From an uncultured Blautia sp. (lineage in GTDB: Bacteria > Bacillota > Clostridia > Lachnospirales > Lachnospiraceae): a stretch of DNA of 58,600 nt. Under the pieces are notes generated by a model. That model had not been told where the DNA came from. It ran no database searches and saw only the letters and a list, made by a program, of their open reading frames with translations. The stretch spans positions 1 through 58,600 of the forward strand of contig CALWSM010000002.1 in assembly GCA_944384185.1 (NCBI GenBank). Reading direction: 5' to 3'. Below are positions 43,007 through 51,636 of the stretch, piece after piece (the stretch's first letter is position 1; every line of letters starts with the position of its first letter). A program made the translations under genes and the position numbers.

Positions 43007-44749
43007 TTACATCTTCCGAAATCTTTCATAGCGCCGGGCTGCCAGCTCTTCCCCTGACATTCCTTCTGCTTTTTCCAGAAATTCCATCATTCTGCTCTTC
43101 ATATCTTTAGACAGTTCTTCCAGATTGTCTTTGCAGGCCGGGATCTCCTCCGGGATCACCTGATCCACAACCCCCAGCTCCAGCAGATCTTTGGCAGTGA
43201 TCTTCATCACTTCCGCAGCCTCTTTGGCTTTCTTGCTGTCCTTCCACAGGATAGAAGCAAAGCCTTCCGGAGAAAGGATGGAGTATGTGGCGTTTTCCAT
43301 CATCCACACCTCATTGGCCACTCCCAGGGCAAGGGCGCCGCCGCTGCCTCCTTCTCCGATCACAATGGAAAGGACCGGCACTTTCAGATCCGACATTTCC
43401 AGCAGATTTCTGGCAATGGCCTCTCCCTGTCCTCTTTCTTCCGCTTCAATACCGCAGAAAGCCCCCGGCGTATCAATAAAGCAGATCACCGGCCGGTTAA
43501 ACTTCTCCGCCTGCTTCATCAGACGCAGAGCTTTCCGGTAGCCTTCCGGGGAAGGCATGCCGAAGTTTCTGGCAAGGTTGTCCTTGGTATTTCTTCCCTT
43601 CTGGACGCCGATCACCGTCACCGGCTGGCCGTCTAAGACTGCCAGGCCGCCTACAATAGCTCCGTCGTCCCGGAAAGCCCGGTCTCCGTGAAGCTCCATA
43701 AAGCTGTCGAAGATGGTCTCAATATAATCCAGACTGGTAAGGCGCTTGGAATCTCTTGCAGCTTCTACCTTCTCCCAGGCTGTCATCTCTTTGTCTTTTC
43801 TTCTTTTTCTGGAATGTTTTTCTTCTCTGCCTTCTTCCGGAAGATGGATCCCCAGGAACTGGCAGTAGCCCTGCTTCCTCTGATGGAGTTTTACCAGGCC
43901 GGACAGGGTCTGCTTCAGATTCTCTCTGCGGACAATACCGTCAATGATCCCATGCTCTACCAGAAATTCCGCTCTCTGGAAGCCTTCCGGCAGCTTCTGT
44001 CCGATGGTCTGGGCAATGACTCTGGGGCCGGCAAAGCCGATCAGGGCTCCCGGCTCCGCCAGGATCAGGTCTCCCAGCATGGCAAAGCTGGCGGTAACCC
44101 CTCCTGTGGTGGGGTCAGTGAGTACCGGGATATACAGCAGTCCCGCTTCGCTGTGGCGCTTAATAGCTGCAGAGGTCTTCGCCATCTGCATAAGAGAGAT
44201 GATACCCTCCTGCATTCTGGCGCCGCCGGAACAGCAGAAAAGGATCACCGGGAGCTTTTCTTCGGTAGCCCTTTCAAAGGATCTGGTAATCTTCTCTCCT
44301 ACCACATGTCCCATGCTTCCCATAAGGAATCTGGCGTCGCAGACGCCCAGGACCACTCTCTGTCCGTCGATCCTGGCTTCACCGATACGGACTGCCTCTT
44401 CCAGATGGGTCTTCGTCTGTACCTGAGCGATCTTTTCTTCATATCCCGGATAGTCCAGAGGGTTGGAATTGGGAAGTCCGGTACACCATTCGGTGAAGCT
44501 CCCCTTATCCGCCACCATCTTGATCCTTGTCTTCGCCTTGATACGAAAATATCCGCCGCATTTGGGACAGCTGTAAGAATGGCTGACTACGTCCTCTTTA
44601 TACAAAAGCTCCCCGCATTTCGGGCACTTCACCCAAAGACCTTCCGGCACGGAAGGCGCCCCTTCCGGTTCCTGTCTCTGTTCTTCGCCCTGTACCTCCT
44701 GTGTCTGTACATTGGCAGACTTTTTAAATAAATCCTTTAATCTGGACAT
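43007..44749 (-). CDS. accDA: Acetyl-CoA carboxylase carboxyltransferase, fused beta (AccD) and alpha (AccA) subunits
   Basis: Transfers the carboxyl group from carboxybiotin to acetyl-CoA, giving malonyl-CoA. One uninterrupted 580-residue frame contains both halves. The AccD part (about 35-300) has a zinc ribbon (CPKC near 42, SCPKCG near 60) and the oxyanion segments [11 protein letters not shown] and [12 protein letters not shown]. The AccA part (about 325-580) has [39 protein letters not shown] and [13 protein letters not shown] basic linker (SRKRRKDKE) joins them. The subunits are separate genes in most bacteria. AAAGGAG precedes the ATG, and accC lies 26 bp upstream. Confidence 0.94.
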   Translation of the reverse strand: MSRLKDLFKKSANVQTQEVQGEEQRQEPEGAPSVPEGLWVKCPKCGELLYKEDVVSHSYSCPKCGGYFRIKAKTRIKMVADKGSFTEWCTGLPNSNPLDYPGYEEKIAQVQTKTHLEEAVRIGEARIDGQRVVLGVCDARFLMGSMGHVVGEKITRSFERATEEKLPVILFCCSGGARMQEGIISLMQMAKTSAAIKRHSEAGLLYIPVLTDPTTGGVTASFAMLGDLILAEPGALIGFAGPRVIAQTIGQKLPEGFQRAEFLVEHGIIDGIVRRENLKQTLSGLVKLHQRKQGYCQFLGIHLPEEGREEKHSRKRRKDKEMTAWEKVEAARDSKRLTSLDYIETIFDSFMELHGDRAFRDDGAIVGGLAVLDGQPVTVIGVQKGRNTKDNLARNFGMPSPEGYRKALRLMKQAEKFNRPVICFIDTPGAFCGIEAEERGQGEAIARNLLEMSDLKVPVLSIVIGEGGSGGALALGVANEVWMMENATYSILSPEGFASILWKDSKKAKEAAEVMKITAKDLLELGVVDQVIPEEIPACKDNLEELSKDMKSRMMEFLEKAEGMSGEELAARRYERFRKM

Positions 44750-44775
44750 CTCTGCGACTCCTTTATCTCAAATCT

Positions 44776-46122
44776 CTATTCCATGTTATAATGTTCCGGA
44801 ATAAAACCAGTGGTAACGTTGCCCTCCACAAAGTCCTTCTGGTTCAGAATATCATACTGGAAATCCAGATTGGTCTGGACTCCCTCGATGACTACCTCCC
44901 CCAGAGTACTTCTCATCTTGGCAATAGCAGAAGCCCGGTCCTTATCATACACGATCACCTTCATGATCATAGAATCATAGTTCGGGGGGATCTGGTAGCC
45001 GTTAAAGACTGCGGTATCGATCCGGACGCCGTTTCCACCAGGCAGATGAATGTTCTCAATGGTTCCCGGGCAGGGCATAAAATTCCTGGAAGGATCTTCT
45101 GCGTTAATTCTGCACTCAATGGCGTGGCCCCGCATAACGATATCCTTCTGTTCCACAGAAAGGGGGAGTCCTGCGGCGATACGGATCTGTTCTTTTACCA
45201 GGTCTACGCCGGAGACAAACTCTGTAACCGGATGTTCTACCTGGATCCTGGTGTTCATCTCCATGAAGAAGAATTCTCCGGATTTATCCAGGAGGAACTC
45301 TATGGTCCCTGCGCTCTCATAGCCTACAGCCCTGGCTGCCTTTACAGCAGTTTCTCCCATCTTTTCTCTGGTAGCCTGGTCAATGGCACAGGAAGGAGAC
45401 TCCTCGATCATCTTCTGATGACGTCTCTGGATAGAGCAGTCTCTTTCTCCCAGCTGGACCACATTTCCGAATTTATCTCCTAAGATCTGCACCTCGATAT
45501 GTCTGGGTTCCCGGACATACCGCTCCAGATACATGGTATCGTCGGCAAAGGCATTTACCGACTCTCTCTGAGCGGTGTTAAAATTCTCTTCAAAGTCTTC
45601 CAGGCTTTCGGAGATCCGCATTCCCTTTCCGCCGCCGCCGGAGGAAGCCTTGATCATAATGGGAAAACCCATCTTTTTTGCTGCTTCCAAAGCATCTTCC
45701 ACATTGTGGACCGGCTCTTTTGTGCCGGGAACTACGGGAACTCCCGCTTCCATCATCGTCTTCCTGGCCTCGGATTTGTTCCCCATTTTATGGATGATCT
45801 GGGCGGAAGGGCCGATGAAAGCCACATTGCATTTTTCGCACATTTCCACAAATCTGCTGTTTTCCGAGAGAAAACCGAATCCGGGATGAATGGCTTCTGC
45901 TTTGGTAGCAATGGTAGCGCTTAAGATCCGCTCCATATTCAGATAACTCTCCTGGGGAGCTGCCGGGCCGATACACACAGCCTCATCGGCAAGCTGGGCG
46001 TGGAGAGCCTCTCTGTCTGCTTCTGAGTAAACCGCTACGGTTTTAATCCCCATTTCTCTGCAGGCCCGGATGATCCGGACTGCGATCTCTCCTCTGTTTG
46101 CGATCAATATTTTCTGAAACAT
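44776..46122 (-). CDS. accC: Acetyl-CoA carboxylase, biotin carboxylase subunit
   Basis: ATP-grasp enzyme that carboxylates biotin on AccB. The 448-residue protein has the N-terminal KILIANRGEIAVRIIRA, the Gly-rich ATP loop KASSGGGGKGMRI near 158-170, and the catalytic stretch EMNTRIQVEHPVTE near 285-298. It sits between fabZ and accDA, with 13 bp to fabZ. Confidence 0.97.
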   Translation of the reverse strand: MFQKILIANRGEIAVRIIRACREMGIKTVAVYSEADREALHAQLADEAVCIGPAAPQESYLNMERILSATIATKAEAIHPGFGFLSENSRFVEMCEKCNVAFIGPSAQIIHKMGNKSEARKTMMEAGVPVVPGTKEPVHNVEDALEAAKKMGFPIMIKASSGGGGKGMRISESLEDFEENFNTAQRESVNAFADDTMYLERYVREPRHIEVQILGDKFGNVVQLGERDCSIQRRHQKMIEESPSCAIDQATREKMGETAVKAARAVGYESAGTIEFLLDKSGEFFFMEMNTRIQVEHPVTEFVSGVDLVKEQIRIAAGLPLSVEQKDIVMRGHAIECRINAEDPSRNFMPCPGTIENIHLPGGNGVRIDTAVFNGYQIPPNYDSMIMKVIVYDKDRASAIAKMRSTLGEVVIEGVQTNLDFQYDILNQKDFVEGNVTTGFIPEHYNME

Positions 46123-46135
46123 AACCCATTCTCCT

Positions 46136-46564
46136 CTATCCGATCATAAAGGTCATTTCGCCCATAACCGTAATCTTCCCGTCCTGATTTCTGGCTACAG
46201 CCTTACCTACTCCTACAGGTCCTTTTTCCTTGATGATCTCTACTTCCAGAGTCAGTACGTCTCCCGGAACTACCTTGTTTTTAAATTTCGCGTTATTGAT
46301 GGCGCCGAAGTAAGCGGTTTTTCCCTTGTTTTCCGGTTTGCTCAGTATGGCTACCGCACCTACCTGGGCCAGGGCTTCGATCTGAAGGACTCCCGGCATC
46401 ACCGGCTCCTGGGGAAAGTGGCCTGCAAAGAACGGCTCGTTATATGTCACACATTTTCTTCCTACCGCCCGTACTCCCGGCTCCATATCCTCGATGGTGT
46501 CGATCAGCAGAAACGGATGTCTGTGGGGAATGATCTCCATGATCTCTTTGGTCGTCAGTTTCAT
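46136..46564 (-). CDS. fabZ: 3-hydroxyacyl-ACP dehydratase FabZ
   Basis: Hot-dog-fold dehydratase of the elongation cycle. The 142-residue protein has the catalytic His in IPHRHPFLLID near residue 16 and the catalytic Glu region in PVMPGVLQIEALAQVGA near 55-71. It lies 12 bp after accB. If FabA is absent, as is usual in Firmicutes, unsaturated fatty acids would need another isomerase, which is not seen here. Confidence 0.96.
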   Translation of the reverse strand: MKLTTKEIMEIIPHRHPFLLIDTIEDMEPGVRAVGRKCVTYNEPFFAGHFPQEPVMPGVLQIEALAQVGAVAILSKPENKGKTAYFGAINNAKFKNKVVPGDVLTLEVEIIKEKGPVGVGKAVARNQDGKITVMGEMTFMIG

Positions 46565-46576
46565 CGTCTTTCCCTC

Positions 46577-47047
46577 CTATTTGATCACGAACAGCGGCTG
46601 TCCGTACTCTACTACTTCTTCGTTCGATACCAGTATCTTTTCTACGGTACCGTCAAACTCTGATTCGATCTCGTTCATCAGCTTCATAGCTTCCACGATA
46701 GCCAGGACCTGTCCTTTCTTAACGGTATCTCCCACCTTTACATAAGGTTCCGCATCTGGTGAAGGAGCGTTATAGAAAGTACCTACCAGAGGGGATTTCA
46801 CTACATTCCCATCCAGGCTTTCCTCCCGGGGCTGCTGGATATTCTCCTGGGCAGTAAGAGCGTTCTGAACAGTCTCCGGGGTAACCGCTGCGGCAGGAAC
46901 TGCAGCCACAGCCTGAGGTGCGGCGACAACCTTTGTCTGTTTATCGGTCTTCATGGAAATCTTCAGATTTCCTTCTTCCATGGTAAACTGTGTAAGGTTT
47001 GACTCGCTGACTGTATGGATCAGCTCAATGATCTTTTCTAATTCCAT
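46577..47047 (-). CDS. accB: Biotin carboxyl carrier protein of acetyl-CoA carboxylase
   Basis: Carries biotin between AccC and AccDA. The 156-residue protein has an N-terminal recognition segment, an Ala/Val/Pro-rich flexible linker (about 42-80), and a C-terminal biotinyl domain with the modified Lys in VEAMKLMNEIESE near residue 121. It follows fabF by 13 bp. Confidence 0.96.
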   Translation of the reverse strand: MELEKIIELIHTVSESNLTQFTMEEGNLKISMKTDKQTKVVAAPQAVAAVPAAAVTPETVQNALTAQENIQQPREESLDGNVVKSPLVGTFYNAPSPDAEPYVKVGDTVKKGQVLAIVEAMKLMNEIESEFDGTVEKILVSNEEVVEYGQPLFVIK

Positions 47048-47060
47048 GGTATATTTCCTC

Positions 47061-48296
47061 CTACTCGTGATATTTTCTGATCAGAAGGCTGGCGTTGTGT
47101 CCGCCGAAGCCCAGAGAATTGGAAAGGGCGTATTCCACTTCCATCTCCTGTCCATGTCCTGTTACATAGTCCAGATCACACTCTTCATCCGGCACCTGGT
47201 AGCCTGCCGTCTCATGGATATAGCTGTTTTCCATCTGTTTTACACAGGCAATAAATTCTACGGCTCCTGCGGCTCCCAGAAGGTGGCCGATCATGGATTT
47301 GGTAGAGTTGACCTTTAATTTATAAGCATGGTCTCCGAATAATTTCTTGATCGCTCTTGTCTCAAAAAGGTCGTTGTGATGGGTGCTGGTTCCGTGGGCG
47401 TTGATATAAGTCACCTCTTCCAGAGGGATCCCCGCCTCTTTGATGGCATATTCCATACATTTGGCTGCTCCCTCTCCGTCTTCCGCCGGAGAAGTAATAT
47501 GATAAGCATCGCTGGTAGCGCCATAGCCTACCACCTCAGCCAGGATCCTGGCGCCTCTCTTTTTCGCATGCTCCAGTTCTTCCAGGACTACCACGCCGGA
47601 ACCTTCTCCCATGACAAAACCGCTTCTCTCCTTATCAAAAGGAACCGAGCACCGTGTCGGATCCGGGTTGGTGGACAGAGCAGTAAGCGCGGTAAATCCG
47701 GCGATTCCCAAAGGCGTCACACTGGCCTCGGTACCGCCTGCGATCATCACGTCTGCATCTCCGAACTGGATCGTCCGGTAAGCCTCTCCGATGCTGTGGG
47801 TACCGGTAGCGCAGGCCGTTACCACATTGATGCTTTTTCCCTTCAGGCCGAACTGGATAGATACGTTTCCTGCGGCCATATTGGAGATCATCAGAGGCAC
47901 CATCAGAGGATTCACTCTGCCGGGTCCTTTTTCTACCAGCTTGGTATGTTCTCTCTCTACAGTCTGCAGACTGCCGATACCGGAGCCGATCGAGCAGCCT
48001 ACCCGGAAAGGATCTTCCTTTTCCATATCCAGACCGGACTGTTCCATAGCCTCTTTTGCAGCAGCCACTGCATACTGAGCGAAAAGCTCCATTCTTTTGG
48101 CCGCCTTAAAATCCATATAATCTTTGCCCTGGAAGCCTTTTACCTCTGCTGCCAGGTGTACTTTATAATCAGTGGTGTCGAATCTGGTGATCTCCCCAAA
48201 TCCGATCTTTCCTTCTTTTAATCCCTTCCAATAATCTTCCACATTTAATCCGATGGGAGTGATGGCTCCCATACCGGTAACAACTACTCTCTTCAT
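47061..48296 (-). CDS. fabF: 3-oxoacyl-ACP synthase II
   Basis: Condensing enzyme that elongates acyl-ACP with malonyl-ACP. The Cys-His-His triad is seen: Cys in [11 protein letters not shown] near 163, His in [12 protein letters not shown] near 303, and His in [13 protein letters not shown] near 340. I start at the ATG at 48296 ([13 protein letters not shown]), with AGGAGG at 5-base spacing. The in-frame GTG/ATG region up to 48314 overlaps the fabG end. Product 411 residues. FabH is not present in the window, so initiation must be encoded elsewhere. Confidence 0.96.
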   Translation of the reverse strand: MKRVVVTGMGAITPIGLNVEDYWKGLKEGKIGFGEITRFDTTDYKVHLAAEVKGFQGKDYMDFKAAKRMELFAQYAVAAAKEAMEQSGLDMEKEDPFRVGCSIGSGIGSLQTVEREHTKLVEKGPGRVNPLMVPLMISNMAAGNVSIQFGLKGKSINVVTACATGTHSIGEAYRTIQFGDADVMIAGGTEASVTPLGIAGFTALTALSTNPDPTRCSVPFDKERSGFVMGEGSGVVVLEELEHAKKRGARILAEVVGYGATSDAYHITSPAEDGEGAAKCMEYAIKEAGIPLEEVTYINAHGTSTHHNDLFETRAIKKLFGDHAYKLKVNSTKSMIGHLLGAAGAVEFIACVKQMENSYIHETAGYQVPDEECDLDYVTGHGQEMEVEYALSNSLGFGGHNASLLIRKYHE

Positions 48297-48304
48297 ATAT
48301 CCTC

Positions 48305-49045
48305 CTACATGCACATGCCGCCGTCAACGCTGATGACCTGGCCGGTTATATAATCTGCTTTCTCTGATGCCAGGAAAGCTACCATTTCTGCAATATCCTT
48401 TGTCTTTCCGAATCTTCCCAGAGGGATCTGTTTACATGCAGCTTCCTTAATATCCTCTCCCAGCACTTCTGTCATCTCTGTATCCACAAAACCCGGAGCC
48501 ACTGCGTTTACCGTGATGCCCCTGCTGGCCAGCTCTCTGGCCATGGTCTTGGTCAGCCCGATCACGCCGGCCTTACTTGCCGCATAATTAGCCTGTCCTG
48601 CATTTCCCAGGATACCGGAAACAGAAGAGATGTTAATGATCCTTCCGCTTTTCTGCTTCAGCATCTGGCGGGCACTGTGGCGGATGGTGTTAAAAGCGCC
48701 TTTTAAATTGGTATTGATCACTGCGTCAAAGTCTTCTTCTTTCATGCGCATGATGAGATTATCCCTGGTAATTCCGGCGTTATTTACCAGAATATCCAGA
48801 CGGCCGTATTCTTTGATGATACTCTGGATCATCTCCTGGCAGGCGTTAAAATCTCCCACACTGCACTGGTACGCCGCAGCCTGTCCGCCGTTTTTCTCAA
48901 TGGTCTCTACCACTTCTTTTGCTCTGGCCTCAGAGCCGTTATAATTCACAACCACAAAATTTCCCTGGGCTGCTAAAGTCAGAGCGATCTCTCTTCCGAT
49001 CCCCCGGCTGGCCCCTGTAACTAACGCAACTTTCTTATCCAGCAT
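48305..49045 (-). CDS. fabG: 3-oxoacyl-ACP reductase
   Basis: NADPH-dependent short-chain dehydrogenase reducing beta-ketoacyl-ACP. The 246-residue protein has the cofactor motif [12 protein letters not shown] near 10-21, NNAGITRD near 86, catalytic Ser in ISSVSG near 138, and YAASKAG (Tyr-x3-Lys) near 151. It lies 9 bp after fabD and 8 bp before fabF. Confidence 0.96.
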   Translation of the reverse strand: MLDKKVALVTGASRGIGREIALTLAAQGNFVVVNYNGSEARAKEVVETIEKNGGQAAAYQCSVGDFNACQEMIQSIIKEYGRLDILVNNAGITRDNLIMRMKEEDFDAVINTNLKGAFNTIRHSARQMLKQKSGRIINISSVSGILGNAGQANYAASKAGVIGLTKTMARELASRGITVNAVAPGFVDTEMTEVLGEDIKEAACKQIPLGRFGKTKDIAEMVAFLASEKADYITGQVISVDGGMCM

Positions 49046-49054
49046 ATCTATCCC

Positions 49055-49984
49055 TCACATTTTCTGCTGCAGCTCTTCCACAGCTTTTTCAAAGTCTTCT
49101 ACATTCTGAATATTGATCACCTTTACGTTCCGGTCGATCTTTCTCATAAATCCGCTTAAGGTTTTTCCCGGCCCGATCTCCACAAAGGTATCCACCCCAT
49201 CGGCGATCATAGTCTCCACGCACTGCTGCCAGCGCACAGAAGAAGAAACCTGGGCAACCAGCAGATCTTTGATCTGATCCTTATCCCTTACAAACTCAGC
49301 GGTAACATTGGTGGTGTATGGGATCTCCACATCATGAAATTCTACATTCTGAAGGACTTCTCCCAGTTTTTCTCCTGCTCCGGTAAGCATCTTGGAATGG
49401 AAAGGACCGGAAACCTTCAGCGGGATCACTCGTTTCGTTCCTGCTGCTTTAAGAGCTTCCGAAGCTCTTTCCACTGCCTGGGCCTCGCCGGTGATCACGA
49501 TCTGTCCCGGACAGTTATAATTGGCAATGGATACGATCCCTTCTGTCTCCTGACAGATCTTCTCGATCACAGCTGCATCGGTTCCCAGCACTGCCGACAT
49601 AGCGCCACCTGTCGGAACGGCCTCCTGCATAAAGATCCCTCTTTTTCTCACCACGGCAAAAGCGTCTTCCATGGCCATTGCCTTAGAAGCGATCAATGCG
49701 CCATATTCCCCCAGGCTCAGTCCCCCTGCCGCATCCGGCCGGATCCCTTTTTCTTCCAGCGCCTTCAGGATAGCGGTCTCCACCGCCAGCATTGCGATCT
49801 GTGTATACTCTGTGATATTGATCTTTTCATTTTCTTCAAAGCAGATTTCCTTCAGATCCAGTCCGGAGATTTCTGAAGCCTTATCTATTACCTCTGCGCA
49901 TACCGGAAATGTTTCATAAAAATCCCTGCCCATTCCCACATACTGGGCGCCCTGGCCGGGGAAAATAAAAGCTGTTTTTCCCAT
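49055..49984 (-). CDS. fabD: Malonyl-CoA:ACP transacylase
   Basis: Loads malonate onto ACP. I start at the ATG at 49984 (MGKTAFIFPGQGAQYVGMG). The frame is open 29 codons further upstream, but without similarity. The 309-residue product has the nucleophile motif GLSLGEYGALIAS near 90, the His in VSGPFHSKML near 200, and the C-terminal EIGPGKTLSGFM. It follows acpP by about 100 bp. Confidence 0.95.
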   Translation of the reverse strand: MGKTAFIFPGQGAQYVGMGRDFYETFPVCAEVIDKASEISGLDLKEICFEENEKINITEYTQIAMLAVETAILKALEEKGIRPDAAGGLSLGEYGALIASKAMAMEDAFAVVRKRGIFMQEAVPTGGAMSAVLGTDAAVIEKICQETEGIVSIANYNCPGQIVITGEAQAVERASEALKAAGTKRVIPLKVSGPFHSKMLTGAGEKLGEVLQNVEFHDVEIPYTTNVTAEFVRDKDQIKDLLVAQVSSSVRWQQCVETMIADGVDTFVEIGPGKTLSGFMRKIDRNVKVINIQNVEDFEKAVEELQQKM

Positions 49985-50084
49985 GTTCCTACCTTCCTTA
50001 TATCGCCAAATATTTTGATTAACAAAGTATTTATCTAAAAGAATAGGAAGCACGCTGCTGCGGCCTCCCATCTTGTTTTTAATT

Positions 50085-50318
50085 TTATTCTTCTACGCCT
50101 TTTGCTTTCAGATAGTCAACAACTGCACCTACTGTTGTCAGCTCCTGTAATTCCTCGGAAGGAATCTCAACAGAATATTCATCTTCCAGAGCCATAACCA
50201 GCTCAAACAGGTCTAAGGAATCAGCTCCTAAATCCTCTTTAAAAGATGTCTCCAGAGTAATGCTTTCTGCGTCGCAGTTTAACTGATCTGCAATGATCTC
50301 TTTCATTTTTTCTAACAT
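50085..50318 (-). CDS. acpP: Acyl carrier protein
   Basis: A 77-residue acidic four-helix carrier. The phosphopantetheine attachment Ser is in GADSLDLFELVMALE near residue 38. It is the first gene of the acpP-fabD-fabG-fabF-accB-fabZ-accC-accDA-fabK operon, directly behind the FabT-like controlled promoter. AAAGGAGAT precedes the ATG. Confidence 0.97.
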   Translation of the reverse strand: MLEKMKEIIADQLNCDAESITLETSFKEDLGADSLDLFELVMALEDEYSVEIPSEELQELTTVGAVVDYLKAKGVEE

Positions 50319-50356
50319 GATTTCCTATCTCCTTTAAATTAAAATTGCATTATTTC

Positions 50357-50377
50357 ATCCCCAATGGGGATTTTTTT
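50357..50377 (+). terminator. Short hairpin with T-tract, plus orientation, in the acpP leader
   Basis: ATCCCC-AAT-GGGGAT followed by seven T on the plus strand has the form of an intrinsic terminator, although no plus-strand gene precedes it. On the minus strand it is a small hairpin in the acpP leader. Confidence 0.4.
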
Positions 50378-50384
50378 GTCATGA

Positions 50385-50405
50385 ATACTTTGATGTTCAA
50401 AGTAT
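50385..50405 (-). promoter_or_regulatory. FabT-like operator of the fatty-acid operon
   Basis: A perfect dyad with nine-base arms and a three-base centre; the core ACTTTGA-TGT-TCAAAGT fits the FabT consensus (ANTTTGANNNTCAAANT). It overlaps the -10 element and covers the start-site region, so bound repressor would block transcription. No MarR-family fabT gene is in the window. Confidence 0.75.
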
Positions 50406-50429
50406 ATCTTCTTTCCCTATATTTGTCAA
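50401..50429 (-). promoter_or_regulatory. Promoter of the fatty-acid operon
   Basis: Consensus TTGACA (50429-50424) and TATACT (50406-50401), 17 bases apart on the minus strand, about 85 bp before acpP. The -10 lies inside the FabT-like palindrome. Confidence 0.82.
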
Positions 50430-50435
50430 CCCTTT

Positions 50436-51623
50436 TTATTCCGTAAATTTAATTTGTCTTGAGACGCTTAAAGCGATCCCCATCTCCAGCATCAGGAACA
50501 GGATGGAGGTACCTCCATAACTGATAAACGGAAGGGTGATTCCGGTAGTCGGGATCCAGTTCAGCACCACGCAGATATTCAGGATCACCTGAAGGGCAAT
50601 GTGTATCATAATACCGCCCACTACCAGGGAACCGTAAAAATCCGGAGCGTTCTCCGCAATAAAAAACAGCCTGTACAAAAGATAGCCGAAAAGGATCAGC
50701 ACCACCAGCCCGCCGAAGACTCCCAGTTCCTCACAGACAATGGAAAAGATCATATCATTCTGAGCCTCCGGCACAGGGCCCAGCTTCTGCACGCTGTTTC
50801 CCAGCCCCTTTCCGAAAAAGCCCCCGCTTCCTATGGCATACAGCGCCTGCATGATCTGATATCCCCCTTCGCTGGAATACTGTTCCGGGTTCAGCCATAC
50901 AAGGATACGTTCCAGACGGAAGCTGCTGAGATCCTCGGTGGATACCACCGTATCTCCCAGGACCCACTGAAGGATCAGCCTTCCTGCAACCACCAGCACT
51001 GCCAGTACCACAGCTCCCACAATAAAAGGCCTGGTCTTTGGGTGGGCGATAAAGATCATCAGTACGGTGATCGCTCCGATGATCAGCCCGGTACTTAAAT
51101 TTTCTGTAAGCTGATACGCCCCCAGAGCAAGTATGCCTCCCACGCCCAGGAGGACCGCCGATCCCCGCAGGGTCTTTACGTTCTTCCCCATTTTTATGAT
51201 CAGGCAGGGGATAAAGGTGATCGCTGCGATCTTGGCCAGCTCCGACGGCTGAAGCTGGATACTTGTTCCTGGAATGATGGCCAGCCACCTTCTGGCGCCG
51301 TTTACCTCTATACCCAAAGGTGAAAATTTTACCAGCAACATCAGGATCATGGAAACCACATAGATGACGCCGCTGACGTAATACAGAATATGATAATCGA
51401 ATCGTGAAATAAGCAAAGCGATCAGGATGCTTACCAAGCTGATGGCAGCCTGACGGCCAAAAAACTGCATATCGTTTTCATAATTCACCTGAGCTGTATA
51501 AGCGCTGGTGCTGTATAGCATGACCAGGCCGAAACAGGTCAGCAGCACGACGATGGCGACCAGGTTATAATCATAGTATCTGGGACCCGCCGTCCTGTTT
51601 TTTTTATTCTTTTTTTTTGGCAT
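50436..51623 (-). CDS. ftsW: FtsW/RodA/SpoVE-family peptidoglycan polymerase
   Basis: Polytopic SEDS glycosyltransferase that polymerises lipid II, acting with a class B penicillin-binding protein. I start at the ATG at 51623 (MPKKKNKKNRTAGPRYY), with GGAGGG upstream. The open frame above it runs back into the GDPD gene. The 395-residue protein has about ten transmembrane helices, the extracellular motif IQLQPSELAKIA near 145, and GLGNSVQKLGPVPEAQNDMIF near 275, typical of FtsW/SpoVE. FtsW and SpoVE cannot be separated by sequence alone. Confidence 0.9.
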   Translation of the reverse strand: MPKKKNKKNRTAGPRYYDYNLVAIVVLLTCFGLVMLYSTSAYTAQVNYENDMQFFGRQAAISLVSILIALLISRFDYHILYYVSGVIYVVSMILMLLVKFSPLGIEVNGARRWLAIIPGTSIQLQPSELAKIAAITFIPCLIIKMGKNVKTLRGSAVLLGVGGILALGAYQLTENLSTGLIIGAITVLMIFIAHPKTRPFIVGAVVLAVLVVAGRLILQWVLGDTVVSTEDLSSFRLERILVWLNPEQYSSEGGYQIMQALYAIGSGGFFGKGLGNSVQKLGPVPEAQNDMIFSIVCEELGVFGGLVVLILFGYLLYRLFFIAENAPDFYGSLVVGGIMIHIALQVILNICVVLNWIPTTGITLPFISYGGTSILFLMLEMGIALSVSRQIKFTE

Positions 51624-51636
51624 ATTTACCCTCCGT

